A DNA stretch of 64,000 bases from an uncultured Lachnospiraceae bacterium. GTDB taxonomy: Bacteria > Bacillota > Clostridia > Lachnospirales > Lachnospiraceae. Of the stretch, positions 16,566 through 24,547 are shown in pieces. Position 1 is the stretch's first letter. Each line of letters opens with the position of its first letter. A model generated the notes under the pieces. It was given only the letters and a program-made list of their open reading frames with translations, was not told the origin of the DNA and did not search any database. Both the position numbers and the translations under genes were made by a program. The stretch spans positions 54,018-118,017 of the forward strand of contig CANDAG010000007.1 of assembly GCA_947382625.1 (NCBI GenBank), read 5' to 3'.

Positions 16566-17716
16566 CTGCCTGGCTGCTCCGGTTTTTGTATCCGGAAGGT
16601 ATCTTCAAGGAGCAGCCAGTTGGGACGGAAGAAGCGCATGATCTGCCAGTAGCCCATTCCTCTCAGGCCGTATTGGGGCAGCAGGGAAAACTTTTCCCGA
16701 TAGCTTCTTACATCCTCAAACCATACCTCGTGGAGCTGGCCGTCTTTTTCATACTGAAAAAAGGGAGACATGGCGGTTTCGTCAAAACGGATACTGACGC
16801 CGGATTCTATGGCAAGACGCACGGCCTCGGAATTGCTGACAGTGGTAGCCTTTGAGGTGCCGCTTACATAAGGCAGTGTCCAGTCGTAGCCATAGTTCGG
16901 AATGCCCAGATCGATCTTATCCGGAGAGATCCGGGTGACGGCATAGTCCACCACTTCACGGACCCTGTTGATGGGGGCTACAGCCATGGGCGGGCCGTAG
17001 GTGTACCCCCACTCATAGGTCATAAGCAAAACGCTGTCAGCGGCCTCCCCCAGGAGCCGGTAGTCTTTTCCCTCATAAAGAAGCCCTGCCTGGTCATCGG
17101 AGGTTTTAGGGGCCAGGGCCACTGACACGTGGTATCCGTAAGGGGAGAGGAAGCTTCGTACATCTCCCACAAAGTCAGCAAAAGGGACCCGGTCTTCCGG
17201 CAGGATGTATTCAAAGTCGATGTCAACTCCCTGAAAGCCTTTTTCCTGAAGTGTGGAGAGAAGGCCGGAGAGCAGATTTTCTTTAGCAGCTTCATTATTC
17301 ACCAGGGAGGTGATCAGATAGTTGTTGAAATTTCCGTCTGCGCCGAAGGGGGTCAGGGTAAGGACAGGGCGGACGCCGGCCATAAGGGCGGAGCGGATCA
17401 TGAACTCATCACCAAGAGCGGGGGGAAGCAGTTCCCCTTCCGTAGTAAACCCATAAGAAAAAACAGACAGAGAGGAAAGGTAAGGGAGCGTTTCGTTTAA
17501 TACGCTCTGTTCAATGAAGGGATACGCATAGCCGTTTACCCAGGCCGGGTAGGATGGAGCGTTTTTGGCGCCTTCTGATAAAAGAAGGGCCTGGCCTATG
17601 GCAAGGGGGTAAGGATAGGTAAGCTGGTTATTATAAATAATGGAAGATACTGAAATCCCATAGCTCTCTGCTATGGAATCTACAGTATCTCCTGATTTTA
17701 CGACATAGATTTCCAT
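16535..17716 (-). CDS. LysM-GH18 peptidoglycan hydrolase, SleL/YaaH-like
   Basis: Begins with a single LysM domain (VVKSGDTVDSIAESYGISVS, residues 4-47), followed by a glycoside hydrolase 18 barrel. GFQGVDIDFEYI supplies the DxDxE catalytic motif with the Glu proton donor. There is no signal peptide, as in spore-coat SleL/YaaH enzymes that act on the germinating cortex as N-acetylglucosaminidases. Start ATG at 17716 is chosen because AGGGAT precedes it; an upstream ATG at 17731 lacks a ribosome binding site. The presence of this family points to a spore-forming host. The last 31 bases overlap the dipeptidase gene. Confidence 0.85.
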   Translation of the reverse strand: MEIYVVKSGDTVDSIAESYGISVSSIIYNNQLTYPYPLAIGQALLLSEGAKNAPSYPAWVNGYAYPFIEQSVLNETLPYLSSLSVFSYGFTTEGELLPPALGDEFMIRSALMAGVRPVLTLTPFGADGNFNNYLITSLVNNEAAKENLLSGLLSTLQEKGFQGVDIDFEYILPEDRVPFADFVGDVRSFLSPYGYHVSVALAPKTSDDQAGLLYEGKDYRLLGEAADSVLLMTYEWGYTYGPPMAVAPINRVREVVDYAVTRISPDKIDLGIPNYGYDWTLPYVSGTSKATTVSNSEAVRLAIESGVSIRFDETAMSPFFQYEKDGQLHEVWFEDVRSYREKFSLLPQYGLRGMGYWQIMRFFRPNWLLLEDTFRIQKPEQPGSYLSGSILPK

Positions 17717-17759
17717 AAATGATCCCTGCATATTTTTGATTTATTATATGCAGGTTTTG

Positions 17760-17903
17760 TTATTTGGTCAGAGGAATTCCCGAATGGATCCTGCGGTAGA
17801 ACTTCCATATAAGGACAGCGGGAAGGGATATGGTCAGATATAAGGTGGAGAGGATCCCGGCGGCTCCTCCAATGACTGCGATCAATAAAATACCAATATT
17901 CAT
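17760..17903 (-). CDS. 47-residue membrane protein of unknown function
   Basis: A short frame of 48 codons running from ATG at 17903 to TAA at 17760, behind a perfect AGGAGGT. The peptide starts MNIGILLIAVIGGAAGI, continues with a second hydrophobic stretch (LYLTISLPAVLIW) and ends with a basic, polar tail (KFYRRIHSG). It would span the membrane once or form a hairpin. The frame directly follows the GH18 start region on the same strand and could be its upstream partner. I do not recognise a family. The ribosome binding site and codon regularity make it a likely real gene. Confidence 0.65.
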   Translation of the reverse strand: MNIGILLIAVIGGAAGILSTLYLTISLPAVLIWKFYRRIHSGIPLTK

Positions 17904-18011
17904 ATGTATAAATACCTCCTGTCGTTCAATTTACCGACGCTGGCACCCTTGTCGGTTTCAGGCTGATTTTAGCATGACAGAGGAAAGAAAATGAAGCAAA
18001 CAAATGGTTTT

Positions 18012-18059
18012 TTAACGACAGTTTAACGTTATCCTAACATTTTTTTAACACAGTATAAG
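18012..18059 (+). promoter_or_regulatory. four 11-bp TTAAC repeats with a -10 box (Pho-box-like promoter)
   Basis: TTAAC at 18012, 18023 and 18045 and CTAAC at 18034 are spaced exactly 11 bases apart. TATAAG at 18054-18059 follows 4 bases after the last unit. This is the geometry of PhoB/PhoP-type boxes, where 11-bp direct repeats replace the -35 element. It lies upstream of the GGDEF gene in addition to that gene's own consensus promoter. Confidence 0.55.
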
Positions 18060-18091
18060 AAAGAAAAATCTATGCAAACTTGTAGAATCGG

Positions 18092-18120
18092 TTGCATAAT
18101 ATTCTGAATCCTTTTATAAT
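18092..18120 (+). promoter_or_regulatory. sigma-A promoter of the GGDEF gene
   Basis: TTGCAT at 18092-18097 and TATAAT at 18115-18120 are 17 bases apart. Transcription would begin near 18127, which rules out a translation start at 18092 and makes the ATG at 18134 almost leaderless. Confidence 0.75.
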
Positions 18121-18172
18121 AGAAGAAAGAAAAATGCTTGAAAACAGCAGGGGAGACTTAAGGGGGATGCGA

Positions 18173-19201
18173 ATGGACAGGGTTGAATATGAAGAGCGGA
18201 TCAGAGAGCTGGAGGTTCAGTTGAAGCTGATGGAGGAGCGCTGTAATATCTTAATGGAAACAACTGCCGCGCTGCTCTTTGAATATCATCCCCGGGAGGA
18301 TCGGATGGTATTTATTTTCAATTATCCCGAGAATAAGTCACGGAAGGAAATTGAAGGATATCATAAGTATGCAAAGGAAACGGAGCTGGTTCACCCGGAT
18401 TTTGTGGGCAAGCTGCTTTACGCCCTTGAAAGAGCGGCAAACGAATCTGTGCGGGCTGAGATTGAGTATCTGGGAAAGGGGCCAAATGGAGAATTTCAGT
18501 GGCACAAGGCTATCTATTGCAGTGTGGCGGATGACAGGGGTCAGGTTCTGAGAGTGGTTGGCAGGATCCGCAATATCCATGATTCCGTAAAAGAAAGACA
18601 AAATATGATCCGCAAGATGGAGATCGATTTTTTGACGGGCTTATATAATAAGGGCGCAGCTACAGAGAAGATCACAGAATGGCTTCACGAAAATCCGGAC
18701 AGCGAAGCCTATATGATCATGCTGGATCTGGATGACTTCAAGGCGATCAACGATACCTATGGTCATGCCTTTGGGGATGTGGTCCTTAAGGAGTCAGCCG
18801 CTCTTATGGAGAAATGTTTTTCTAAGGAGAGTATCCTTTCCCGGTTTGGCGGGGATGAGTTCATTGTCTTTGTGATGGGAGAGCCTTTAAGTGAGGTAGA
18901 GGGACGGATCAGCAGGCTGATGGAGAGGATGAAGGAGGAGATCACCGGCATGGATTGGCCTCTGCACTGCAGTGTGGGGATCACTGCCCGGATCTCACCG
19001 GGGGATGATTTTGAGGCGCTCTTTAACAGGGCGGATAACGTAATGTATGTGGCGAAGCAGACGGGACGGAACCGTTATTTCGTGGATAGAAGACATATGC
19101 CAAGGGCAGTGCGGCAGGTAGACAGGCCCGAATGGCGACAGAATCAGGAGCCGGGGGGAGAAACTCTCCAGGCGGAAGGAGGAACAGAACATGAATCATG
19201 A
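18173..19201 (+). CDS. GGDEF-domain protein, probable diguanylate cyclase
   Basis: Cyclic-di-GMP synthase candidate. Residues 1-30 form a coiled coil (EERIRELEVQLKLMEERC), residues 30-150 a PAS-like sensory fold, and the last 170 residues a GGDEF domain with DFLTGLYNKGAATE, DLDDFKAINDTYGHAFGD and the active-site loop RFGGDEFIVF. No transmembrane segment is seen, so sensing is cytoplasmic. ATG 18173 has AGGGGG 6 bases upstream; ATG 18134 is too close to the transcription start. Its 3' end overlaps the next gene by 11 bases, linking it to UDP-sugar production. Confidence 0.88.
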   Translation: MDRVEYEERIRELEVQLKLMEERCNILMETTAALLFEYHPREDRMVFIFNYPENKSRKEIEGYHKYAKETELVHPDFVGKLLYALERAANESVRAEIEYLGKGPNGEFQWHKAIYCSVADDRGQVLRVVGRIRNIHDSVKERQNMIRKMEIDFLTGLYNKGAATEKITEWLHENPDSEAYMIMLDLDDFKAINDTYGHAFGDVVLKESAALMEKCFSKESILSRFGGDEFIVFVMGEPLSEVEGRISRLMERMKEEITGMDWPLHCSVGITARISPGDDFEALFNRADNVMYVAKQTGRNRYFVDRRHMPRAVRQVDRPEWRQNQEPGGETLQAEGGTEHES

Positions 19202-20417
19202 ACAGGCAGCAGCAAAGCTTGCAGAGGCAGGGCAGGAGCACGTGCTGAAGTACTTTGAGGAGCTGAGTGGGGAGCAAAAGGAGCAGCTTCTCGGGCAGAT
19301 CGAGGGTACGGATTTTTCGTCTCTTGCCGCTCTCAAAGACGGGAAGCACGAAAATGTCAGAGGGCTCATTACGCCACTGGAGGTAATGCAGCTTTCCCAG
19401 ATCAGGGAACGGGAAGCAGAGTTTCGGGAGATCGGACTGGACGCCATCAAAAAGGGCAAGGTAGGAGCGGTTCTTCTTGCCGGAGGTATGGGAACCAGAT
19501 TAGGATCCGATGACCCGAAGGGTATGTATAATATAGGGATCACCAAAGATGTTTATATTTTCCAGCGCCTTATCGAAAATCTCATGGATGTGGTAAAAGA
19601 AGCGGGGGCCTTTATCCCTCTTTATGTGATGACCAGCGACAAAAACCATGAGGCGACCGTGAAGTTCCTTAAGGAGCATGATTATTTCGGCTATCAGAAG
19701 GAGTACGTTACTTTCTTTATGCAGGAGATGGCGCCGGCCTGTGACTATGAAGGGAAGGTCTACCTGGAAGAAAAATGGAAAATTTCCACATCCCCCAACG
19801 GAAACGGCGGATGGTATTCTTCCATGTACAAGTGGGGAGTCGCCCAAAAGGCTATGGCAGACGGCGTGGAATGGCTGAATGTTTTTGCTGTTGATAATGT
19901 GCTGCAGAGGATCGCAGATCCCTGCTTTGTAGGGGCAGTGATCGCAAATCAGTGTGAGGTAGGAGAAAAGGTAGTGCGCAAGTGCGCGCCGGATGAAAAG
20001 ATCGGCGTTGTGTGCTTGGAGGATGGACGTCCTTCCATCGTTGAGTATTATGAGCTTACAGAGGAGCTCATGAATGCCAGGGATGCGAACGGTGACCCGG
20101 CTTACTATTTCGGAGTGATCTTAAATTATCTGTTCAGGGTGGATGCCCTTGAAAAGATCCGTGAAAAGAACCTTCCTCTTCATATTGTTGAAAAGAAGAT
20201 TCCCTGCCTGGATGAGGAGGGACGGAAGGTGAAACCGGAATCTCCCAACGGATACAAGTTCGAGCAGTTGGTGCTGGATATGATCCACGAGATGGACAGC
20301 TGCCTGCCCTTCGAGGTAGAGAGGAATAAGGAATTCGCCCCCATCAAAAATAAGACCGGGATCGATTCCGTGGAGAGCGCAAGAGAGCTCTGCAAAGAAA
20401 ACGGAATTGTATTATAA
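19191..20417 (+). CDS. UDPGP-family nucleotidyltransferase (UDP-sugar pyrophosphorylase)
   Basis: Makes a UDP-sugar from UTP and a sugar 1-phosphate. LLAGGMGTRLGSDDPKGMYNIG is the consensus uridine-binding loop of the eukaryotic-type UDPGP family (UAP1/UGP), which differs from bacterial GalU and GlmU. NGNGGWYSSMYKWG and FAVDNVLQRIADPCF are further family blocks, and PNGYKFEQLVLDMI is the C-terminal one. 408 residues, slightly short for UAP1. The product could be UDP-GlcNAc, UDP-GalNAc or UDP-Glc. It starts within the GGDEF gene and lies 113 bases before galE, so it probably feeds polysaccharide synthesis. Confidence 0.85.
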   Translation: MNHEQAAAKLAEAGQEHVLKYFEELSGEQKEQLLGQIEGTDFSSLAALKDGKHENVRGLITPLEVMQLSQIREREAEFREIGLDAIKKGKVGAVLLAGGMGTRLGSDDPKGMYNIGITKDVYIFQRLIENLMDVVKEAGAFIPLYVMTSDKNHEATVKFLKEHDYFGYQKEYVTFFMQEMAPACDYEGKVYLEEKWKISTSPNGNGGWYSSMYKWGVAQKAMADGVEWLNVFAVDNVLQRIADPCFVGAVIANQCEVGEKVVRKCAPDEKIGVVCLEDGRPSIVEYYELTEELMNARDANGDPAYYFGVILNYLFRVDALEKIREKNLPLHIVEKKIPCLDEEGRKVKPESPNGYKFEQLVLDMIHEMDSCLPFEVERNKEFAPIKNKTGIDSVESARELCKENGIVL

Positions 20418-20530
20418 CATTTTGACAGCTTCGGGCAACATTACTATCTTGCCCTGTGGAGGCGAAAAAATTAAAATCAATAAGAAAGCGAAAAGCCAAG
20501 TAATAAGTGAATTTAAGAGGAGGTAACAAA

Positions 20531-21547
20531 ATGGCAATATTGGTTACAGGCGGCGCCGGATATATCGGCAGTCATACGGTGGTAGAGCTGCAGAGCGCAG
20601 GTTATGAGGTAGTTGTGGTTGATAACCTGAGCAATTCCAGCGAAAAGAGTTTACAGAGAGTGGAGAAGATCACCGGTAAGCCGGTTACCTTTTATAAAGC
20701 GGATATTCTGGACAGAGAAGCGTTAAACGCGATCTTCGAAAAGGAAGAGATTGACTCCTGCATTCATTTCGCAGGTCTTAAGGCAGTAGGGGAATCTGTG
20801 CAGAAGCCCTGGGAATATTATGAGAACAACATAGCCGGAACTTTGACCCTGGTGGATGTCATGAGACAGCACGGCGTGAAGAATATCATCTTTTCATCCT
20901 CGGCAACCGTTTACGGGGATCCGGCCATCATTCCCATTACGGAGGAGTGCCCGAAGGGACAGTGTACCAATCCTTATGGCTGGACCAAATCCATGCTGGA
21001 GCAGGTTTTGATGGATATGCAGAAGGCGGATCCGGAATGGAACGTGATCCTGCTTCGTTACTTCAATCCTATCGGCGCCCACAAGAGCGGCACCATCGGA
21101 GAGAATCCCAATGGCATTCCCAATAACCTGATGCCTTATATCACACAGGTAGCAGTAGGGAAGCTGAAGGAGCTGGGCGTATTCGGCGATGATTATGATA
21201 CCCCGGACGGAACAGGCGTAAGAGATTATATCCATGTAGTGGATCTGGCAATGGGACACGTGAAGGCGCTTAAGAAGATCGAGGAGAAAGCCGGACTTTG
21301 CATCTATAACCTGGGAACAGGCGTGGGCTACAGCGTTCTGGACATTGTAAAGAATTTTGAGGAAGCAACAGGAGTTAAGATCCCTTACGTTATTAAACCC
21401 AGACGTGCCGGAGACATTGCAACCTGCTACTCTGATGCGGCCAAGGCAAAGAGAGAGCTTGGCTGGGAGGCACAGAATGGTATTAAGGAAATGTGCGCGG
21501 ACTCATGGAGATGGCAGAGCAATAACCCCAATGGATATGAGGACTAA
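20531..21547 (+). CDS. galE: UDP-glucose 4-epimerase
   Basis: Interconverts UDP-Glc and UDP-Gal (often also the GlcNAc forms) with bound [22 protein letters not shown] is the Rossmann loop; [31 protein letters not shown] and [10 protein letters not shown] give the catalytic Ser/Thr, and [12 protein letters not shown] the Tyr-x3-Lys pair; [11 protein letters not shown] and [11 protein letters not shown] are conserved. 338 residues is the standard GalE length. The start is ATG 20531, with GAGGAGG 8 bases upstream. It supplies galactose-type donors to the exopolysaccharide operon. Confidence 0.96.
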   Translation: MAILVTGGAGYIGSHTVVELQSAGYEVVVVDNLSNSSEKSLQRVEKITGKPVTFYKADILDREALNAIFEKEEIDSCIHFAGLKAVGESVQKPWEYYENNIAGTLTLVDVMRQHGVKNIIFSSSATVYGDPAIIPITEECPKGQCTNPYGWTKSMLEQVLMDMQKADPEWNVILLRYFNPIGAHKSGTIGENPNGIPNNLMPYITQVAVGKLKELGVFGDDYDTPDGTGVRDYIHVVDLAMGHVKALKKIEEKAGLCIYNLGTGVGYSVLDIVKNFEEATGVKIPYVIKPRRAGDIATCYSDAAKAKRELGWEAQNGIKEMCADSWRWQSNNPNGYED

Positions 21548-21566
21548 AAAGAATAAGAAGTATATG

Positions 21567-21597
21567 AAACGCCGTCCTGCGAAGCAGAACGGCGTTT
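21567..21597 (+). terminator. terminator after galE
   Basis: AAACGCCGT and ACGGCGTTT form a 9-bp stem, extended by an inner CTGC/GCAG stem with a GAA loop and one mismatch. No long T run follows, but it is placed 20 bases after the stop codon. Confidence 0.65.
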
Positions 21598-21610
21598 GTT
21601 ATCATAAGGA

Positions 21611-21660
21611 CAGCCTGCGGAGCGTACTGTACGTTGTCAGCCTGCAGAGCGTGCTGTTAG
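21611..21660. repeat. tandem pair of 27-bp GC-rich repeats
   Basis: CAGCCTGCGGAGCGTACTGT at 21611 is repeated with changes as CAGCCTGCAGAGCGTGCTGT at 21638. The units share the AGCCTGC-GAGCGT core and resemble in style the repeats at 53568-53677. They lie between galE and the convergent membrane-protein gene. Confidence 0.55.
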
Positions 21661-21675
21661 ATCTGAAAAATTGTT

Positions 21676-22326
21676 TCAGGCCACATACAGATACATAAAA
21701 ATGAAATGGCAGATGCTCCCGCCCATGACAAACAGATGAAAAATTTCATGGGAGCCAAAGAACTCATGTCTTCCGTTAAAGATCGGGAGCTTTAAAGCGT
21801 AGATCACACCGCCGATGGTGTAGATGATCCCTCCGGCAAGCAGCCATCCAAAGGCAGCGTGGGGAAGCACGTGCCACAGGGGGCCGAATACTCCCAGACA
21901 CACCCAGCCCATGGCGATATAGATAATAGAAGAAAACCATTTGGGGCACGTGATCCAACAGGCCTTCAGGGTCATGCCGAAAAGGGCGATACCCCACACC
22001 ACAGCCAAAAGGGTGTATCCCGGACGCCCGCCTAAAACGATCAGGCATACCGGCGTGTAAGATCCTGCGATCAATACAAAGATCATCATGTGATCCAGCT
22101 TGCGGAAAACGCGGAGCGCTTTTCCGCCGATATTCAGGGAATGATAAGCAGTGCTGGCACCGTACAATAATATCATGCTGATACAAAAAATACTTAAGGC
22201 CAGCAGGCTTTTTTCTCCGGAGGAGAGAGCGGCTTTTATCAGGAGAGGAGCGGCGGCGAATACAGCCATCATCATACCGATGAAATGAGTGATCGCACTT
22301 CCGGGTTCTCGTATAGTAATCTGCAT
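21676..22326 (-). CDS. hemolysin III / PAQR-family membrane protein
   Basis: Seven-helix integral membrane protein, 216 residues. The family metal-site pattern is visible: YGASTAYHSLN (S-x3-H), KLDHMMIFVLIAGSYTP (Asp) and GSHEIFHLFVMGG (HxxxH). Bacterial members (YqfA/TrhA type) affect membrane energetics and fluidity; hemolysis itself is rarely the physiological role. Start has AAGGAGG 6 bases upstream. Transcribed alone, from a promoter at 22391-22419, with a perfect 15-bp palindrome in its leader. Confidence 0.9.
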   Translation of the reverse strand: MQITIREPGSAITHFIGMMMAVFAAAPLLIKAALSSGEKSLLALSIFCISMILLYGASTAYHSLNIGGKALRVFRKLDHMMIFVLIAGSYTPVCLIVLGGRPGYTLLAVVWGIALFGMTLKACWITCPKWFSSIIYIAMGWVCLGVFGPLWHVLPHAAFGWLLAGGIIYTIGGVIYALKLPIFNGRHEFFGSHEIFHLFVMGGSICHFIFMYLYVA

Positions 22327-22359
22327 AAGTTACCTCCTTGACTTCTAAAACATTACATG

Positions 22360-22374
22360 TAGTTTTAAAAACTA
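22360..22374. promoter_or_regulatory. 15-bp perfect palindrome in the leader of the HlyIII-type gene
   Basis: TAGTTTT-A-AAAACTA lies between the predicted transcription start and the ribosome binding site of the minus-strand gene. It is a plausible operator; the binding protein is unknown. Confidence 0.4.
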
Positions 22375-22390
22375 TGTTTGATATAATGTT

Positions 22391-22419
22391 ATACTACTAC
22401 GTATTGTTTCTGATGTCAA
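22391..22419 (-). promoter_or_regulatory. promoter of the HlyIII-type gene
   Basis: Read on the minus strand, TTGACA (22419-22414) and TAGTAT (22396-22391) are 17 bases apart. The -35 is a perfect consensus. Confidence 0.65.
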
Positions 22420-22496
22420 TCGACTTTATGCACAAATCAATGCTCCTCATGGTTCGAATCCACAGCAAACAGTAGTTTATCCTGGTTCACTTCCGG

Positions 22497-22763
22497 TCAG
22501 TCTTCCTCTATCACATGGATTTCCAGATAATCAAAATCAATAGTCTCTATAAAATTATCCTGCGTAAAGCGTACCTTGTCATGCCGCTTAAATTCAGCGA
22601 TGGTAGAATCCAGCCAGATTGGCTTTTCCAGGTCAAATTCATAGCATATCTGATCCAGGGCATCAAAGATCTTGTGAGTGCGGGTGTCCTGTTTATCGTT
22701 GCAGATCACGGTGTCTTTCAGCATACGGTTGCTTTTAAAAATTTTTGCCCACATTCTGAACAT
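22497..22763 (-). CDS. hypothetical protein, 88 residues
   Basis: Small soluble protein without a recognised family. It opens with a basic stretch (MFRMWAKIFKSNRMLKDT), then a mixed charged body and an acidic C-terminus (DYLEIHVIEED). GAGGTAC precedes the ATG. It is divergent from the alarmone synthetase gene, sharing an AT-rich 120-base promoter region with it, so co-regulation is possible. The composition and ribosome binding site support a real gene. Confidence 0.65.
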   Translation of the reverse strand: MFRMWAKIFKSNRMLKDTVICNDKQDTRTHKIFDALDQICYEFDLEKPIWLDSTIAEFKRHDKVRFTQDNFIETIDFDYLEIHVIEED

Positions 22764-22883
22764 AAAAAGTACCTCTATTCTTTCTGTTTAGATTTTATTT
22801 ATAAAAAAGTTATGTATATTATACATTATTTCGCCAAAGTATGATATGATAATAATACGGCAAAAGGCGAGGCAGGTGAGAAA

Positions 22884-23522
22884 ATGGAATTAAGAGAAGA
22901 AAGTGACAGTGAAGTGGAGAGCTGGGAAGAGGTCATCCTGATTTATCGTTCCGCACTTAAGCAGATTTCAACCAAACTGGAAATTCTGAACGATGAATTC
23001 CAGCATGTACATAGGTATAATCCCATTGAACACATCAAATCCCGGCTCAAAACATCCGAAAGCATCGTCAAAAAATTAAGAAAGCAGGGGCATGAATCCA
23101 CGATCCAGAATATGGTCCAGTATGTAAATGATATTGCGGGAATCCGTGTAATCTGCTCTTTTACATCGGACATTTATCGAATTGCGGAGATGATCACCAA
23201 CCAGGGGGATATCAAGGTGATATCCGTAAAGGATTATCTGGTGAATCCCAAAGCCAGCGGCTACAAGAGCTATCATATGTTGGTTTCCGTGCCGGTGTAT
23301 TTATCCGACAGGATCGTGGACACCAAGGTGGAGATCCAGATACGCACAGTTGCCATGGATTTCTGGGCAAGCTTAGAGCACAAGATCCATTACAAATTCG
23401 AGGGAAAGGTTCCTGAGGGCATCGAAAATGAATTGATCGAATGTGCGAAGATGGTATCCGAGCTGGATGCAAAGATGCTTTTATTAAATGATGAGGTGTC
23501 GGCATCTGTCAAAAACAGGTAA
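22884..23522 (+). CDS. small alarmone synthetase, RelQ/YjbM-like
   Basis: (p)ppGpp synthetase with only a RelA/SpoT synthetase domain. NPIEHIKSRLKTSESIVKKL and NDIAGIRVICSF give the GTP and ATP sites; NPKASGYKSYHMLVSVPV is the G-loop with its conserved Tyr; VEIQIRTVAMDFWASLEHKI is the catalytic Glu block. No hydrolase HD domain, TGS or ACT domain is present, and 212 residues is the standard size. It makes alarmone in response to envelope or stress signals at the level of transcription. Ends in a weak hairpin terminator. Confidence 0.93.
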   Translation: MELREESDSEVESWEEVILIYRSALKQISTKLEILNDEFQHVHRYNPIEHIKSRLKTSESIVKKLRKQGHESTIQNMVQYVNDIAGIRVICSFTSDIYRIAEMITNQGDIKVISVKDYLVNPKASGYKSYHMLVSVPVYLSDRIVDTKVEIQIRTVAMDFWASLEHKIHYKFEGKVPEGIENELIECAKMVSELDAKMLLLNDEVSASVKNR

Positions 23523-23535
23523 GAATCAATAACAA

Positions 23536-23576
23536 AAGGGGCGCGCATGGAAGAAAATTCCGTATAGCCGCCCCTT
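23536..23576 (+). terminator. hairpin after the alarmone synthetase gene
   Basis: AAGGGGCG and CGCCCCTT form an 8-bp stem with an inner GGAA/TTCC stem. No T run follows. The rest of the gap to 23896 holds a second GCCC/GGGC hairpin at about 23608-23636 and AT-rich DNA. Confidence 0.5.
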
Positions 23577-23828
23577 GATGTTTGCTTAAACAGCCCTGAA
23601 ATGAGGAGTGCCCAGACACATTTCTGTGCCCGGGCTATTATGAAAAAATTTATCTATGTGTGTAATGAAAACATTAGTTAAACGCTTGTTTGATTTAAAT
23701 ATAATATACCACGTGGATATGAATAAACTATGAACACAATATGAAATTATCGTTAATTATTACAATGACAAAGTGCAAAGCGTGGAAAAAATATGCAATC
23801 TGCACAAATGATCTGGATTAGAAAAAAC

Positions 23829-23856
23829 GTGCAAAATCGACAGATTGTGGTATAAT
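23829..23856 (+). promoter_or_regulatory. promoter of the coiled-coil membrane protein gene
   Basis: A perfect TATAAT at 23851-23856 has GTGCAA 16 bases upstream (23829-23834). The -35 is weak, so an activator may be needed. Confidence 0.45.
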
Positions 23857-23896
23857 CCATATAGAAGACAAGAGAAATGCATCCGGAGGAATAACA

Positions 23897-24547
23897 ATGG
23901 ATAACTTTATGGACAAGATTTCACAGAAATTAAATTCACAGGAGATCATCCGGGCCAATGCGGCTGCTGATGCCGCCGCCCTTGAAAATCTGGAGAAGCA
24001 GCTTAATCTGTTCAAGGAGCAGATGGTGAAATATGACGACTGCCTTCAGGAAATGCGAAAACTGAATTTGAAAAATATCGAAAGCGCCCAGGGAGTACAG
24101 GAGCTTGCCGATAAGGCCAATGAAAAGCTGGGCCAGACTGCAGGAGAGGTGGAGGCCCTTTCCGTATCAAAGATCAAGGAGACCACGGATCTTTCCATTG
24201 CAGGCATTAATAAGACATTAGATGAAAGCCTGGCAAAGATCGCCGAGATCAAAGAAAATCCGGACAGCATAGAGAGGCTTACCAATGATCTGTCTGATAT
24301 CCAGTCAAAGCTGGAAGGCCTGTTTAAAAATCTGGAGGATTATCTTCATACGGATAACGTGAAGGTTTACCGTAATGTGCAGGCAGCCATGATCGAGGAG
24401 CTTGACAAACAGACCACCCAGCTGAAGGAGGAACAGGGCAAGCAGGCAAAGAACGGCGAGATGACGCTGTTTTTTGTGATCGTTACCATGGTGATCACCA
24501 TCGCTAATATAGCAATTACTTTTGCGAGGATTCTGGGTCTGTTTTAG
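23897..24547 (+). CDS. tail-anchored coiled-coil protein of unknown function
   Basis: 216 residues, mostly heptad-rich helix (ALENLEKQLNLFKEQMVKYD, SIERLTNDLSDIQSKLEGLF), ending in one membrane helix at about 192-213 (MTLFFVIVTMVITIANIAI) and a very short tail. The bulk of the protein would therefore stay in the cytoplasm, anchored at the membrane. Resembles septum or chromosome-associated scaffold proteins in architecture only; no family is recognised. GGAGG lies 9 bases before the ATG. Its 3' end overlaps the convergent polymerase gene by 32 bases. Confidence 0.72.
   Translation: MDNFMDKISQKLNSQEIIRANAAADAAALENLEKQLNLFKEQMVKYDDCLQEMRKLNLKNIESAQGVQELADKANEKLGQTAGEVEALSVSKIKETTDLSIAGINKTLDESLAKIAEIKENPDSIERLTNDLSDIQSKLEGLFKNLEDYLHTDNVKVYRNVQAAMIEELDKQTTQLKEEQGKQAKNGEMTLFFVIVTMVITIANIAITFARILGLF

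Noticed and set aside
22497-23522. Toxin-antitoxin pair formed by the 88-residue protein and the alarmone synthetase
   Set aside because: The genes are divergent, not an operon, and the synthetase is a standard RelQ type without toxin features of toxSAS families that I can see.
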